The position numbers and the translations under genes were made by a program. From SB15 sp964639245 (lineage in GTDB: Bacteria; Chloroflexota; Anaerolineae; Aggregatilineales; J027), in NCBI GenBank assembly GCA_964639245.1, contig CAZXCU010000001.1, forward strand, positions 620,001 to 684,000: DNA of 64,000 bases, read 5' to 3'. Shown here piece after piece: positions 1-8,463 of the stretch (position 1 is its first letter; each line of letters opens with the position of its first letter). The notes beneath the pieces are model-generated. The model was not told where the DNA came from. It ran no database searches and worked only from the letters and a program-made list of their open reading frames with translations.

Positions 1-636
1 ATTAGTGCCATGCCACAACTTGTCCATCAACAACGGATGCTCCATGCTGTCCCGATGGGGATTCAAGCGCTGCCCCAGATTCCGGGCAGAATGGAAGTCC
101 TTGATGAGGGACAGGAATTTTTGGCGGTGGTGGATTTTGCCCACACCCCCAATGCCTTGAAACAAGCGCTCAAAGCTGCCCGCAGCATGATTGGTGAAAA
201 TGGACGGGTGATTGCGGTGTTTGGCAGCGCGGGGTTGCGCGATGTTGAGAAAAGGCGGCTGATGGCTGAAACCGCCGCAGAACTGGCCGATATTTCGGTG
301 TTGACCGCCGAAGATCCGCGTACCGAATCTCTAGCGGGTATTCTGGAAGTGATGGCACAGGCGGCGGTTTCCAAAGGGGGCATCGAAGGAAAAACCTTTT
401 TCCGTGTGCGCGATAGAGGCCAAGCTCTGTATGAAGCGGTGCAAATGGCAAAACAGGGCGATATTGTCATCGCTTGCGGCAAAGGGCATGAACAAAGCAT
501 GGCGTTTGGGGCGGTGGAACACCACTGGGATGACCGCCACGCGCTGCGAGCCGCTTTGCAGGGACAACCCCTAACTCATTTGCCAACCGCCGACCCGGTG
601 CGCGATGCCGATGAACAATGGCTTAAAGATTCCTGA
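1..636 (+). CDS. murE: UDP-N-acetylmuramyl peptide ligase, MurE-like (5' truncated)
   Basis: Mur ligases add an amino acid to the UDP-MurNAc-peptide in cytoplasmic peptidoglycan synthesis. The reading frame is open to the window edge, so the ATG at 10 is an internal Met and the N-terminal and ATP-binding domains lie outside. What remains is the end of the central domain and the C-terminal domain: IPGRMEV, then VDFAHTPNAL, VFGSAGLRD, TAEDPRTES and the GKGHEQ motif near the end. The order and spacing are typical of MurE. The tetrapeptide that reads DNPR in meso-diaminopimelate-adding enzymes reads EDPR here, so the amino acid added cannot be told from sequence. A MurE-like paralogue such as a MurT-type ligase is less likely given the GKGHE motif. 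Confidence 0.85.
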   Translation: MSAMPQLVHQQRMLHAVPMGIQALPQIPGRMEVLDEGQEFLAVVDFAHTPNALKQALKAARSMIGENGRVIAVFGSAGLRDVEKRRLMAETAAELADISVLTAEDPRTESLAGILEVMAQAAVSKGGIEGKTFFRVRDRGQALYEAVQMAKQGDIVIACGKGHEQSMAFGAVEHHWDDRHALRAALQGQPLTHLPTADPVRDADEQWLKDS

Positions 637-723
637 ATCGCCGGCTTAGGCAAAACTCTATTTGCATATGTGCGCCGTAAAAGCGACAATTAGCCCTCAA
701 AAAAGTTAGAGGATGAAAACTCA

Positions 724-1014
724 ATGGCTGACATTCGCAGCACACAGGAAATTTTTGGCGATTTATTTGGTGGATTGGCGAGCTTGGGCGCACGCGGCGT
801 AGATGGATTAATCATCTCGCGGGCGCTGGCAAACATTCTGGTGGAAAAAGGTCTCATCACGACGGAAGAATTGATTGATACCATGCGGCGTGTGATTCAA
901 GATGAATTGAGCCGTGAGGACAATTCCACCTTTTTGCTAGAAACCTACGCCGAAATTATCCGCCGCTTGGAAGAGGACAAAGCTAATCCCAAAGCGGATA
1001 GTAGTCAAAAGTAA
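724..1014 (+). CDS. Small hypothetical protein, 96 aa
   Basis: I do not recognise this protein. It starts with ATG shortly after a purine-rich stretch (TTAGAGGATG) and encodes a soluble, mostly helical, acidic protein without a signal peptide or membrane segment. The middle (about residues 35-75) has the pattern LVEKGLITTEELIDTMRR, which recalls a small helical subunit-like fold, but no catalytic motif is visible. It follows murE on the same strand after 87 bp and its 3' end overlaps the convergent phosphodiesterase gene by 32 bp. Confidence 0.6.
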   Translation: MADIRSTQEIFGDLFGGLASLGARGVDGLIISRALANILVEKGLITTEELIDTMRRVIQDELSREDNSTFLLETYAEIIRRLEEDKANPKADSSQK

Positions 1015-1579
1015 GCATGGTTGTATCCAGAATCCCGTAAGTTTCTGAACTGGAACGCTGCATTCCATGCGGATTGAACAACGAACCGGGGTTCACAATT
1101 AGACGCTGCGCGGTATGGGTAGAAATCGGAACGTGGGTATGACCGGTAATCAAAATATCCGCGCCAATTTTATCCAGCCAGCGCAGCGATTTTTCCCGGT
1201 AAGCTGGCATCAGATTTAGGCTTTCGGCGTTGCTACGCGGTGTGCCATGCACCATCACCACCGTTCGCCCACCAATGGCCGCACGATAAGTACGTGGCAG
1301 CGTCATCAACAGGTGCATAGTACGCGGAGGACAAACTGTGATGGTTTTTTCCGCCGGCGTGTAGTAATGCCCCAGCATCAACACCATTTCATCATGATTG
1401 CCTAACACAGTGGGAATCCCCGCCCCGATGATTTTTTCGACGACTTCATTCGGGTGGTTGCCGCGTCCCACCAGATCACCCGCACACCAGATGGTGTCTA
1501 CCCGTTTTTTCAAGAGATCAAATGCACGGTTCAACGCTTTCAGGTCGCCGTGAATATCCGAGATGAGTCCAATTTTCAT
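983..1579 (-). CDS. YfcE/MJ0936-type metallophosphoesterase
   Basis: Probable cytoplasmic calcineurin-like phosphodiesterase of the YfcE family, 198 aa, acting on a phosphodiester whose identity cannot be read from sequence. The metal-binding blocks are in order: SDIHGD at the N-terminus, AGDLVGRG, LGNHDE, VMVHGTPR and GHTHVP near the C-terminus, followed by VNPGSL. The start is placed at the ATG at 1579 (MKIGLISD) because the family begins at the first beta-strand; the frame extends further upstream without family similarity. Convergent overlap of 32 bp with the preceding small gene. Confidence 0.88.
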   Translation of the reverse strand: MKIGLISDIHGDLKALNRAFDLLKKRVDTIWCAGDLVGRGNHPNEVVEKIIGAGIPTVLGNHDEMVLMLGHYYTPAEKTITVCPPRTMHLLMTLPRTYRAAIGGRTVVMVHGTPRSNAESLNLMPAYREKSLRWLDKIGADILITGHTHVPISTHTAQRLIVNPGSLFNPHGMQRSSSETYGILDTTMLTFDYYPLWD

Positions 1580-1651
1580 GGAATTTAGTATAGTGGGGCA
1601 AACGGCGGGGTCAACCGCCGCTTGCATGATGAGAACCTGTTGCGAAAATGA

Positions 1652-2722
1652 CTATTCAGCCAGCAGGGACTCGATTTGTTCGTAGAGGAAATACAGTTGA
1701 ATTGCCCCACGCCAATTTTCGCCATTGGGAGTTTGCAAAAACTGGGGCGCTTCATCTGCTTTGGCAAACAAAATCGAAGGCGTGCTTTCGACTCCATATT
1801 CTGCGGTCAGTTGGGCATCCCGTTCGATGATGTCGGCGTAGGGTTGGTCTTCCAAACAGGTAGAAAATGCGCCAACTTCCCCACCCAATTCATCCATCAC
1901 CGCCACTAAACTGGGAATGGTATAAAATTGGATACTTTCTTCGCGGTAGCCTGCCAGAATCGCCTCGTGCATATCCCAGCCCAAGCCTTGCTCCGCAGCA
2001 CAATATTGGGCGGTGGTTGCCAGCACAGACGCTTCGTCGCCTACAAAGGTCACAAAGCGGAATTCCAACTGCATCTGCCCACTGTTCACATATTCTTGAA
2101 TGATGCGCGTCACACTATCGCCATAATCCACGCAGTGCGGGCAGGAAAAATCCAGCACTTCGACCATTTTTAAGGGTGCATCGGGACTGCCCAAGCGCAG
2201 CACTTGATCCGCTTCAAAACTGGTGGAAAACTGCTCATTCAATACTGCATGGTCAATTTCAACCGGGGTAATGACCACGCTCTCCACGATGCTGGCATTG
2301 GCTTCTAACCAGTCGGGCTGTCCGACCATCACCAGCAGCGCGACCACCTTCTCGTCAACCGCGTATCCCAGCACACGCCCATCGCGTCCCTGCTGGTCTT
2401 TGGGAATTTGTACACTGTAAGCGGGGGTTCCGCTTAGTTCAACGTCTTCAATTTCGCTGCCGAAGTTTTCCGAAAAACCAGCAAATAATTCTTCGAGGCT
2501 GTTTTCAACCGCGCCAAGCTGCAAACCCAGAAAATTGCCGCCATCATCTGCCAGCACAAATTCAAACCCATCTGCCGAAAGCAAATTCAAATTCGCGGGA
2601 TATTCAAATTGCAAATTGGCTTCCGGCCAGCGCATCACACTGACTTCGGCTTCCTGCGCCTGCACTGTCAAAGGCATCACCAGCGCCAGCACAAGCACCA
2701 TCACACGAAACAATTTCATCAT
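1652..2722 (-). CDS. Secreted DsbA-like thiol oxidoreductase
   Basis: Extracytoplasmic thioredoxin-fold protein of the DsbA/BdbD (thioredoxin_4) type, expected to form or exchange disulfides in exported proteins. A signal peptide precedes an AQEAE cleavage region near residue 22. About 150 residues of an extra N-terminal domain follow, then the thioredoxin domain with CPHC (Cys194 and Cys197 counted from the chosen start) and a cis-Pro loop ESTPSI near the end. The start is the ATG at 2722, with GGAG five bases upstream; the ATG at 2719 is equally possible. The N-terminal domain resembles PsbP/DUF1795-like lipid-exposed domains only loosely. Confidence 0.82.
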   Translation of the reverse strand: MMKLFRVMVLVLALVMPLTVQAQEAEVSVMRWPEANLQFEYPANLNLLSADGFEFVLADDGGNFLGLQLGAVENSLEELFAGFSENFGSEIEDVELSGTPAYSVQIPKDQQGRDGRVLGYAVDEKVVALLVMVGQPDWLEANASIVESVVITPVEIDHAVLNEQFSTSFEADQVLRLGSPDAPLKMVEVLDFSCPHCVDYGDSVTRIIQEYVNSGQMQLEFRFVTFVGDEASVLATTAQYCAAEQGLGWDMHEAILAGYREESIQFYTIPSLVAVMDELGGEVGAFSTCLEDQPYADIIERDAQLTAEYGVESTPSILFAKADEAPQFLQTPNGENWRGAIQLYFLYEQIESLLAE

Positions 2723-2843
2723 CCATACTCCACAAAATACCAATGCGTTAAGTCTAGCGAGTTTTCAGGCAATCGTCATGCCTGAAATCGGCATAGACGC
2801 TGTATGCTTTCAATGATACACTTTCCCTCTGAAAAACACTTCA

Positions 2844-2852
2844 TAAGGAGGT
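2844..2852 (+). promoter_or_regulatory. Strong Shine-Dalgarno of rpmJ
   Basis: TAAGGAGGT at 2844-2852 is a near-perfect anti-16S match six bases before the GTG at 2858. It fixes the GTG start of the 38-residue L36 gene. Confidence 0.8.
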
Positions 2853-2857
2853 GCAGC

Positions 2858-2974
2858 GTGAAAGTACGTGCATCTGTTCGCAAAATGTGCAAAGACTGCA
2901 AATTTGTGCGGCGCAAAGGCAGACTCCTTGTTATCTGCCCCACCTATCCCAAGCACAAACAGCGTCAGGGGTAA
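2858..2974 (+). CDS. rpmJ: 50S ribosomal protein bL36
   Basis: Smallest protein of the large ribosomal subunit, 38 aa, starting with GTG. The protein begins MKVRASVRKMCKDC and ends with YPKHKQRQG. The zinc-binding set of the Cys-containing form of L36 is complete: Cys11, Cys14, Cys27 and His33. A very strong Shine-Dalgarno precedes it and a hairpin terminator follows, so it appears to be a monocistronic unit. This is unusual because rpmJ normally sits in the spc/alpha operon with infA, rpsM and rpsK, none of which is present here. A second copy elsewhere in the genome is possible. Confidence 0.95.
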   Translation: MKVRASVRKMCKDCKFVRRKGRLLVICPTYPKHKQRQG

Positions 2975-2980
2975 AACAGC

Positions 2981-3010
2981 AAAACGGGCTTCTGGCTCGT
3001 TTTTGCTTTT
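2981..3010 (+). terminator. Rho-independent terminator after rpmJ
   Basis: ACGGGC (2984-2989) pairs with GCTCGT (2995-3000) with one G-U wobble, followed by a T-rich run (TTTTTGCTTTT). Confidence 0.7.
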
Positions 3011-3032
3011 AGAAGTCCGTTTTCGCTATAAT
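3003..3032 (+). promoter_or_regulatory. Possible sigma70-type promoter of the thiolase gene
   Basis: TTGCTT at 3003-3008 and TATAAT at 3027-3032 are separated by 18 bp, about 40 bp upstream of the thiolase start. The -10 box matches the consensus, the -35 box is weak and overlaps the T-run of the preceding terminator. Confidence 0.35.
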
Positions 3033-3074
3033 CAAATCACGATTTAATTCTTTAGCAATCTGGAGTATCCCCCC

Positions 3075-4256
3075 ATGAGAGAAGCAGTTATTGTGGCAAC
3101 TTCCCGCACCGCCGTTGGCAAGGGCAAACGCGGCACGACTCGGCATGTTCGGGCGGATGATATGGCAGCCGCAGTCATCAAGGATGTGATTCAACAAACC
3201 GACGGTAAATTAGACCCTCACGACATTGATGATGTGGTGATTGGCTGTGCCATGCCCGAAGGCTCACAGGGGTTGAATTTTGCCCGTTCCATCGGGATTC
3301 TGGCAGATTTACCCGTCGAAGTTCCTGCCCAGACCGTTAATCGGTTCTGTGCCAGTGGGTTGCAAACCATCGCCGCCGCCGCCGAACGTATCATCGCAAA
3401 TGGGGCAGATGTGATTATCGCGGGTGGGGCTGAATCCATGAGCCTTGTTCCCATGACAGGTTTTCAACTTAGCCCCAACCCGACTCTGGCGGTGGAATAT
3501 CCTGAAGTGTATATGAACATGGGGTTGACGGCGGAACGAGTCGCGCACGAATTCGGTGTTTCCCGCCAAGACCAAGACCAATTCGCCTATGAAAGCCATC
3601 AGAAAGCGGCGCGGGCAACCCAAGCCGGCTACTTCAAGGAAGAAATTGTTCCGGTCAAAGTGCTGGATGTGGAAGTCAAAGATGGCAAACGGGTAGAAAA
3701 AGAAATCTATTTTGATATTGATGAACACTTGCGCCCCGATACCACTTTAGAAGGCTTGGCTTCGTTAAAACCTGCTTTCAAACAGGGTGGGTCGGTCACG
3801 GCTGGCAATTCTAGCCCTTTGAGCGATGGTGCAGCCGCTATTCTCATCATGGAAGCGGGCAAAGCTGCCCAACTCGGCTTGAAACCCCTTGCGCGGTACG
3901 TCGGATTCAACGTTTCTGGCGTGCGACCTGACATCATGGGTATCGGGCCAATTAAAGCCGTTCCCAAGCTGCTGCAACGTATCGGGATGACACTGGACGA
4001 CCTTGATTTGATTGAACTCAATGAAGCCTTTGCCGCACAAGCACTGGCGGTCATCCGCGAATTGGAAATGAACCCCGAAAAAATCAATGTCAATGGCGGG
4101 GCGATTGCGCTGGGACATCCCTTGGGCTGCACAGGGTCAAAATTGACTGTCCAACTCATTCATGAGATGAAACGCCGCAATAGCAAATACGGCATGGTGA
4201 CGATGTGCATTGGCGGTGGGCAAGGCGCAGCTGGCATTTTCGAGAATGTGAATTAG
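3075..4256 (+). CDS. Acetyl-CoA C-acyltransferase (thiolase)
   Basis: Cytoplasmic thiolase of the FadA/AtoB type, 393 aa, which condenses or cleaves acyl-CoA and acetyl-CoA. The catalytic set is complete: Cys92 in NRFCASGLQ, His348 in GHPLGCTG and Cys378 in CIGGGQG. GGAG lies nine bases before the ATG. The gene is single, with a strong terminator behind it. From sequence alone it could serve fatty acid beta-oxidation or make acetoacetyl-CoA. The second possibility matters here because the thiolase-like protein in the HMG-CoA cluster at 46.6 kb lacks the nucleophilic Cys. Confidence 0.93.
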   Translation: MREAVIVATSRTAVGKGKRGTTRHVRADDMAAAVIKDVIQQTDGKLDPHDIDDVVIGCAMPEGSQGLNFARSIGILADLPVEVPAQTVNRFCASGLQTIAAAAERIIANGADVIIAGGAESMSLVPMTGFQLSPNPTLAVEYPEVYMNMGLTAERVAHEFGVSRQDQDQFAYESHQKAARATQAGYFKEEIVPVKVLDVEVKDGKRVEKEIYFDIDEHLRPDTTLEGLASLKPAFKQGGSVTAGNSSPLSDGAAAILIMEAGKAAQLGLKPLARYVGFNVSGVRPDIMGIGPIKAVPKLLQRIGMTLDDLDLIELNEAFAAQALAVIRELEMNPEKINVNGGAIALGHPLGCTGSKLTVQLIHEMKRRNSKYGMVTMCIGGGQGAAGIFENVN

Positions 4257-4276
4257 CCTACACCTTTTACCGAGAG

Positions 4277-4310
4277 ACAAGGGGTTCAAAAAAGCCCCTT
4301 GTTTTATTTT
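4277..4310 (+). terminator. Rho-independent terminator after thiolase
   Basis: ACAAGGGG (4277-4284) and CCCCTTGT (4295-4302) form a perfect 8-bp stem with a 10-base loop, followed by TTTTATTTT. Confidence 0.85.
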
Positions 4311-4363
4311 CGGGAACTTCTCTGGCAGCAACGGTGTCTTATAAAATAAAAACGGAGCGCCGC

Positions 4364-4942
4364 ATGTGGATAAGAGTGTTGATTCCGGTACTATTATGTC
4401 TTGCTTGTGCCTTAACCCCTGCCGAAAAAAAGTCGGATGAGGCCACTGATGAACCTGCCACCCGTACCCCTGCGGCTTCTCCCAACGGAAAAATTCAGTT
4501 TTTTCTGATTATTCCTGATGACAACGGTTTGAATGGCACACCGGTGGGGTGTGGTGACTCCCTTGTGGCAATCGAAACGCAGGAGTCCCTTTCTGGCACG
4601 CTGGAACAGGACATTAAAACTGCCCTCGACAGCCTGTTTGCCCTCAAAACAGACTCCTATGGGCAGTCTGGCTTTGTGACCGCGCTCGCCACTGTGAATT
4701 TGATGGTACAAAACGTCACCGTGACGGGAGAAACCGCCATCCTCAACCTGGGCGGAAGTTTTACCCTCACGGGTGTCTGTGACGATGCCCGTATGCAAGC
4801 GCAAATTTTAAGCACCCTGTTTCAATTTCCCCAACTTAATGCCGTTTCAATTTACCTGAATGATGACAACATGAAACAACTTTTTGATATGAGTGGGCAG
4901 GTGTTGACGGATGTTCCCTACACCCGCGAAGATTTACCGTAG
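4364..4942 (+). CDS. Secreted GerMN-domain protein
   Basis: Exported protein of 192 aa with a sporulation/germination GerM-like (GerMN) domain, a fold that also occurs in non-sporulating bacteria and has no assigned enzymatic role. The start is the ATG at 4364 (MWIRVLIP), with GGAG six bases upstream. An N-terminal hydrophobic stretch ends in CLAC, a weak lipobox, so a lipoprotein is possible but not certain. A short Thr/Pro/Glu linker follows, then the domain with the patterns LKTDSYGQSGF, VTGETAILNLGG and LFQFPQLNAVSIYL. The frame is open further upstream, overlapping the thiolase gene, but has no similarity there. Confidence 0.72.
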   Translation: MWIRVLIPVLLCLACALTPAEKKSDEATDEPATRTPAASPNGKIQFFLIIPDDNGLNGTPVGCGDSLVAIETQESLSGTLEQDIKTALDSLFALKTDSYGQSGFVTALATVNLMVQNVTVTGETAILNLGGSFTLTGVCDDARMQAQILSTLFQFPQLNAVSIYLNDDNMKQLFDMSGQVLTDVPYTREDLP

Positions 4943-4999
4943 CGTTCTCGGTCTTTCGCCTGTAAGATTGGCAAAATTTTCATCACGAGGTAAATCCCG

Positions 5000-5173
5000 A
5001 TGGCTGATGTACAAACGCTGTTTAATGAACTGGTGGGTCTGAGCAAAGACGATGCCAAGAGCTTGGAAGAGTTGTTCCGCGCCAAACTGCCCAAAAAGGC
5101 AGCCAAAGCATCCAAGACAGAGGAAACCCCTGCCGAAGACTCCGAAGCTCAACCCGAAGCTGCCAGCGAATAA
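5000..5173 (+). CDS. Small hypothetical protein, 57 aa
   Basis: Unrecognised small protein, supported by a good Shine-Dalgarno (GAGGT at 4987-4991, eight bases before the ATG) and a strong terminator directly behind the stop. The N-terminal half is a predicted amphipathic helix (MADVQTLFNELVGLSKDD), the C-terminal half a low-complexity Lys/Ala then Glu/Ala/Pro tail. The helix plus tail recall parts of ribosomal L7/L12-like or histone-like proteins, but nothing specific can be said. Confidence 0.6.
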   Translation: MADVQTLFNELVGLSKDDAKSLEELFRAKLPKKAAKASKTEETPAEDSEAQPEAASE

Positions 5174-5174
5174 T

Positions 5175-5206
5175 AAAATCCCCGCCCCGTTGTGGGGATT
5201 TTTTTT
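5175..5206 (+). terminator. Rho-independent terminator
   Basis: AAAATCCCC (5175-5183) and GGGGATTTT (5194-5202) make a 9-bp perfect stem running into eight or more T residues. Confidence 0.9.
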
Positions 5207-5312
5207 AGAAGGGCAATCGTAATTTGTCATGAAAAATCAGTGGTTTGTAAGGTCAGCGCCCATGAAAAATTGGGATTAAATGCTACAATAACAGTGTATT
5301 TGGAGTATTTCG

Positions 5313-6257
5313 ATGAGTCTTTTTAAGCTACAGCAAGCCTACCACCTCATTAAAAATCGTGATTTTGCGGCGGCACGTCCTCTGGTGCTGGAAGTGCTGC
5401 GGGAGGATAAAAATAATCTGGATGCGTGGTGGCTGGCAGTGTATGTAGCGGAGTCAGACAGGGACAAACACGCAGCGCTCAATAAGGTGCTGGCGTTGAA
5501 CCCCGACCATGCCGCCGCGCAAGAAATGCGCCGACGGTTGCATTCTCAGGTAGACCAATTTGGCATCACCCAGCCGCGCCTGAAAAAGACCAGCCTGACC
5601 CCACCGAAGAAAAAAAGCCGCTTGCCCTATATATTGGGCTTGTTTGGGTTAATCATGGCGGGTTTTACGGTGCTGGCGATTTTTGATGCTATTACGGGGA
5701 AAAATGTGCTGCGTCCGGTGCAGCAGCAAGTCATTGGCGAAGGTGAAAATTTTGGCTATGTTGAGGCGAATAATGTCGGTATCGCTACCGGAAATGAGGT
5801 CGGGTTGCCAATTGTGAGCGAAACCAAAGCCGAAATGAGCCAAATCCAGAACCAGACTTTGTTTAATGGAGAAGCCCACGCCTATAAAATTGTCGGGCAG
5901 CCGAACGACACCCTGTATATTTTCATTGTGTTTTCGCAAGATTTAGTCGGGTTTGATGAGGCCGATTTGTTAGATGCGCTCAACCAAGTCTCGAATATTG
6001 ACCCGAACAACCGCCCCAAACCAACTATCCCGCTGATTGAACTCTGGAATGGCGAGAATAAAGTGGTTGCCCAAGGAACGATAGGCGATTTGCCCGGCAC
6101 CCAGATGATTGAATATACGCCGACCAGCCGCGAATCGCTGAAGCTCATTGTCGCAGGGCGAGATGGCAACCCCACCGGAAATTATTTTGTACAAATTACG
6201 TCGTCAAGCGGCATTATGCTGATGGCTGAACAATACAATACCAATTCGTCCCGTTAA
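5313..6257 (+). CDS. Membrane-anchored protein with TPR-like N-terminus and pre-peptidase-like C-terminal domain
   Basis: Protein of 314 aa without an assigned function. Residues 1-75 look like two TPR helical pairs (the spacing of LDAWWLAVYVAESD and LNKVLALNPDHAAAQEM is typical). A Lys-rich linker and one membrane helix (about 105-127, LPYILGLFGLIMAGF) follow. The C-terminal 170 residues resemble a beta-rich bacterial pre-peptidase C-terminal domain, with GEAHAYKI and a terminal GNYFVQITSSSG. The topology puts the TPR in the cytoplasm and the beta domain outside. It stands alone between a terminator and a convergent kinase gene. Confidence 0.6.
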   Translation: MSLFKLQQAYHLIKNRDFAAARPLVLEVLREDKNNLDAWWLAVYVAESDRDKHAALNKVLALNPDHAAAQEMRRRLHSQVDQFGITQPRLKKTSLTPPKKKSRLPYILGLFGLIMAGFTVLAIFDAITGKNVLRPVQQQVIGEGENFGYVEANNVGIATGNEVGLPIVSETKAEMSQIQNQTLFNGEAHAYKIVGQPNDTLYIFIVFSQDLVGFDEADLLDALNQVSNIDPNNRPKPTIPLIELWNGENKVVAQGTIGDLPGTQMIEYTPTSRESLKLIVAGRDGNPTGNYFVQITSSSGIMLMAEQYNTNSSR

Positions 6258-6386
6258 GTAAGATTAGTGAAAGGCATCGGCGAGAAGTTCTCAAAATCTC
6301 GCAGACAATCCTATGTGGATTCTATTGACCTGTACAGGCGCATCAGGATACAGCTCACAAATTTATCAACGCTACCCATTAAAATA

Positions 6387-7277
6387 TCAGTACGTTTGTG
6401 TATTAAGATAATAATATTCGGTATTTCGTTCCGTATCCGTCATCATCAACAACGTTTGATAATATTGATTGCCAAATTCCATCACCGAGTTATGCCGCTT
6501 TTCCTTGTATTTTTCCATGCCCTGCATAATGACCTGTTCCAGCGCACGCGGAAAATCGGGACGGAAAAAGCTCGGTGGTAAGGGTGAAAAATTGACATGC
6601 GCCAGTACCTTCGGGTGATTTTCTGGCACATTAAACGGCAAGCGTCCCAACAGCATTTCATATGTGACCACACACAGACTGTAAATATCGGCGCGGTAGT
6701 CCGGTTTATCACCCATGGCGGCTTCAGGAGACATATATTCGGGTGTACCAATCGGAACGCCAAAGTGAGTCAGCGTATCGTCGATAGCAGGGGCTTTGCC
6801 TAAGCCATAATCACCCAGATACACATGCAGTTGACCTTGTGTTTCTTCCAAAAACACATTACCGGGCTTGACATCCCGATGAATAATCCCCTGTGCATGT
6901 CCATAGGCCAATGCCTCACACACGGGACGCAAAATTTCCCATGCGCTCAGGGGTGTATAACGCTCTGCCAGCATTTCGTGATAGAGCGTATGCCCATTGA
7001 TAAATTTCATGGTGAAATACAGATAATCGCCCGCTTTGCCATACTTTAAAATGGGGATAATATGCCGATGGCTGAGGGAACTCATCAAACGGGCTTCACG
7101 CTCAAAACGCAGGCGAAAATTTGAGTCAGAGGCAAATTCCTTACGGAGAATTTTAATCGCTACAGGTTCGTGCCATTCAGGGTGGGTGGCTTTGTATACC
7201 TCCCCCATCGCACCTCCCCCGACAAATTCACCAATCAGATGACCGTCCAGCAGCTGCCCCGTTAAAAGCGCTTCCAT
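6387..7277 (-). CDS. Serine/threonine protein kinase (Hanks type)
   Basis: Soluble eukaryotic-like kinase of 296 aa, essentially a bare kinase domain without a membrane helix, PASTA repeats or other sensor. Visible motifs are the glycine loop GGGAMGEVYKA, Lys42 in VAIK, HRDVKPGN (catalytic Asp135, Asn140), the metal-binding motif as DYG (Asp156) instead of DFG, GTPEYMSPE and the RADIYSL block. The Phe-to-Tyr change in DFG is conservative and compatible with activity. The substrate is unknown; the FHA proteins at 34.5-37.2 kb are candidate phospho-Thr readers in the same genome, which is only an inference. Confidence 0.92.
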   Translation of the reverse strand: MEALLTGQLLDGHLIGEFVGGGAMGEVYKATHPEWHEPVAIKILRKEFASDSNFRLRFEREARLMSSLSHRHIIPILKYGKAGDYLYFTMKFINGHTLYHEMLAERYTPLSAWEILRPVCEALAYGHAQGIIHRDVKPGNVFLEETQGQLHVYLGDYGLGKAPAIDDTLTHFGVPIGTPEYMSPEAAMGDKPDYRADIYSLCVVTYEMLLGRLPFNVPENHPKVLAHVNFSPLPPSFFRPDFPRALEQVIMQGMEKYKEKRHNSVMEFGNQYYQTLLMMTDTERNTEYYYLNTQTY

Positions 7278-7369
7278 TGCTCGCTACCCGCCTCAAAATC
7301 CATTTTGTTTTATCTTACAACGGGAAAGCACAGCGCGGCAAAAATTCTTTGTGAAAATTAGGCGCATTC

Positions 7370-7397
7370 GGGCGGGCTTGCCCCCGCCCCTACAAAA
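7370..7397. repeat. Short GC-rich inverted repeat with CCCGCCCCTAC end
   Basis: GGGCGGG (7370-7376) and CCCGCCC (7383-7389) are inverted and followed by CTACAAAAA. The right end matches the ends of two longer elements at 46480-46566 and 47748-47827, so this is a short member of the same family. It lies between the kinase gene and the ABC permease and may also act as a terminator for the permease operon. Confidence 0.55.
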
Positions 7398-7478
7398 ATT
7401 GTCGCCTCTGTTTAAAACGTGCGAACTTCTGGTTTGCTCACCTGCTGTCGATAAGCCCAAAAGGTGCTAAAAGTCAGC

Positions 7479-8462
7479 TTATTTCTTCAAACGTGGGTCA
7501 AGCACATCCCGCAGACCATCACCGAGCAGGTTAAAACCCAACACAATCATGATGATGGTCATGCCGGGAAAAAACATCACCCACCATTTACCCGAAGCCA
7601 GCACCGCTTGACTTTCTGCCAGCATTTTGCCCAGTTCAGGATTCGGGGGTTTTTGCCCCAAGCCCAAATAGCCTAACGCGGCGGTTTCAATCACGGCAGT
7701 TCCCAAGCCCAAACTGGCCTGCACAATCAACGGCGCGATGCTGTTCGGCAGCACATGGTTCAATAACATGAATCCATTGCCTGTACCAATACTGCGGGCG
7801 GCGGTGACATATTCCTGATTGCGAATCGAAATGGACATCGAACGGGCAAGTCGGGCATAACGCGGAATCTGGGTAATAGCGATGGCGATCATCCCTTTTT
7901 CCAGGCCCCCTTCTTGAAAAATCGAAATGAAGGCGATTGCCAGCAGGAGCGATGGAAACGCCAGAATAATATCCATCACTCGCATGAACAGGGTATCAAC
8001 AATCCCGCCGATAAAACCCGCCGTCAAGCCGATCAAGGTGCCGGCAGAAAGCGCGATGCCCACCGCCACGACACCCGCCATCAGCGAAACAGACATACCA
8101 TGCCCCACACGGCGGAAAATATCGCGGCCATTGACATCTGCCCCGAAGGGATAATTGCAGGTGACATCCCGCCATGCAATATTGTCTTCGCTGCTGCTGC
8201 TGACCAATCCCGCGACATATTGATAGACACAATCCGGTTCTTGATATTTGGCGCTCAGATTGTTGTCACGGGCAGCATCGTAATCATCAAAAAGTGGGAC
8301 AGCGATTGCCAAAGTGACCGTAAAAATCACCAACAAACCGCCAAGACGGGCGCTGGGACTGCGCCACAACCGCTTGAGGAAATCCCAAGCGCTTTCCATG
8401 CGGCGTGAGGCGTTTTCACGAAAAGTTGGACGTAAGGCAATTGGTTTCGCGGTGGTGTCCAT
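7479..8462 (-). CDS. ABC transporter permease, DppC/OppC family
   Basis: Second membrane permease of a dipeptide/oligopeptide-type importer, 327 aa. An N-terminal cytoplasmic segment precedes a first membrane helix (LGGLLVIFTVTLAIAVPLF) and a periplasmic loop with FGADVNGRD, the family signature. The C-terminal domain carries the EAA-type loop AARSIGTGNGFMLLNHVLPN. The start is put at the ATG at 8462, one base after the stop of the DppB-type gene and with GGAG ten bases upstream; the in-frame ATG at 8480 would overlap that gene. Translational coupling to the upstream permease is likely. Confidence 0.9.
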   Translation of the reverse strand: MDTTAKPIALRPTFRENASRRMESAWDFLKRLWRSPSARLGGLLVIFTVTLAIAVPLFDDYDAARDNNLSAKYQEPDCVYQYVAGLVSSSSEDNIAWRDVTCNYPFGADVNGRDIFRRVGHGMSVSLMAGVVAVGIALSAGTLIGLTAGFIGGIVDTLFMRVMDIILAFPSLLLAIAFISIFQEGGLEKGMIAIAITQIPRYARLARSMSISIRNQEYVTAARSIGTGNGFMLLNHVLPNSIAPLIVQASLGLGTAVIETAALGYLGLGQKPPNPELGKMLAESQAVLASGKWWVMFFPGMTIIMIVLGFNLLGDGLRDVLDPRLKK

Positions 8463-8463
8463 A

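Noticed and set aside
4205..4363. Upstream extension of the GerMN gene into the thiolase gene
   Set aside because: The frame is open, but it overlaps thiolase coding DNA and a terminator, while the ATG at 4364 has a good ribosome site and signal peptide.
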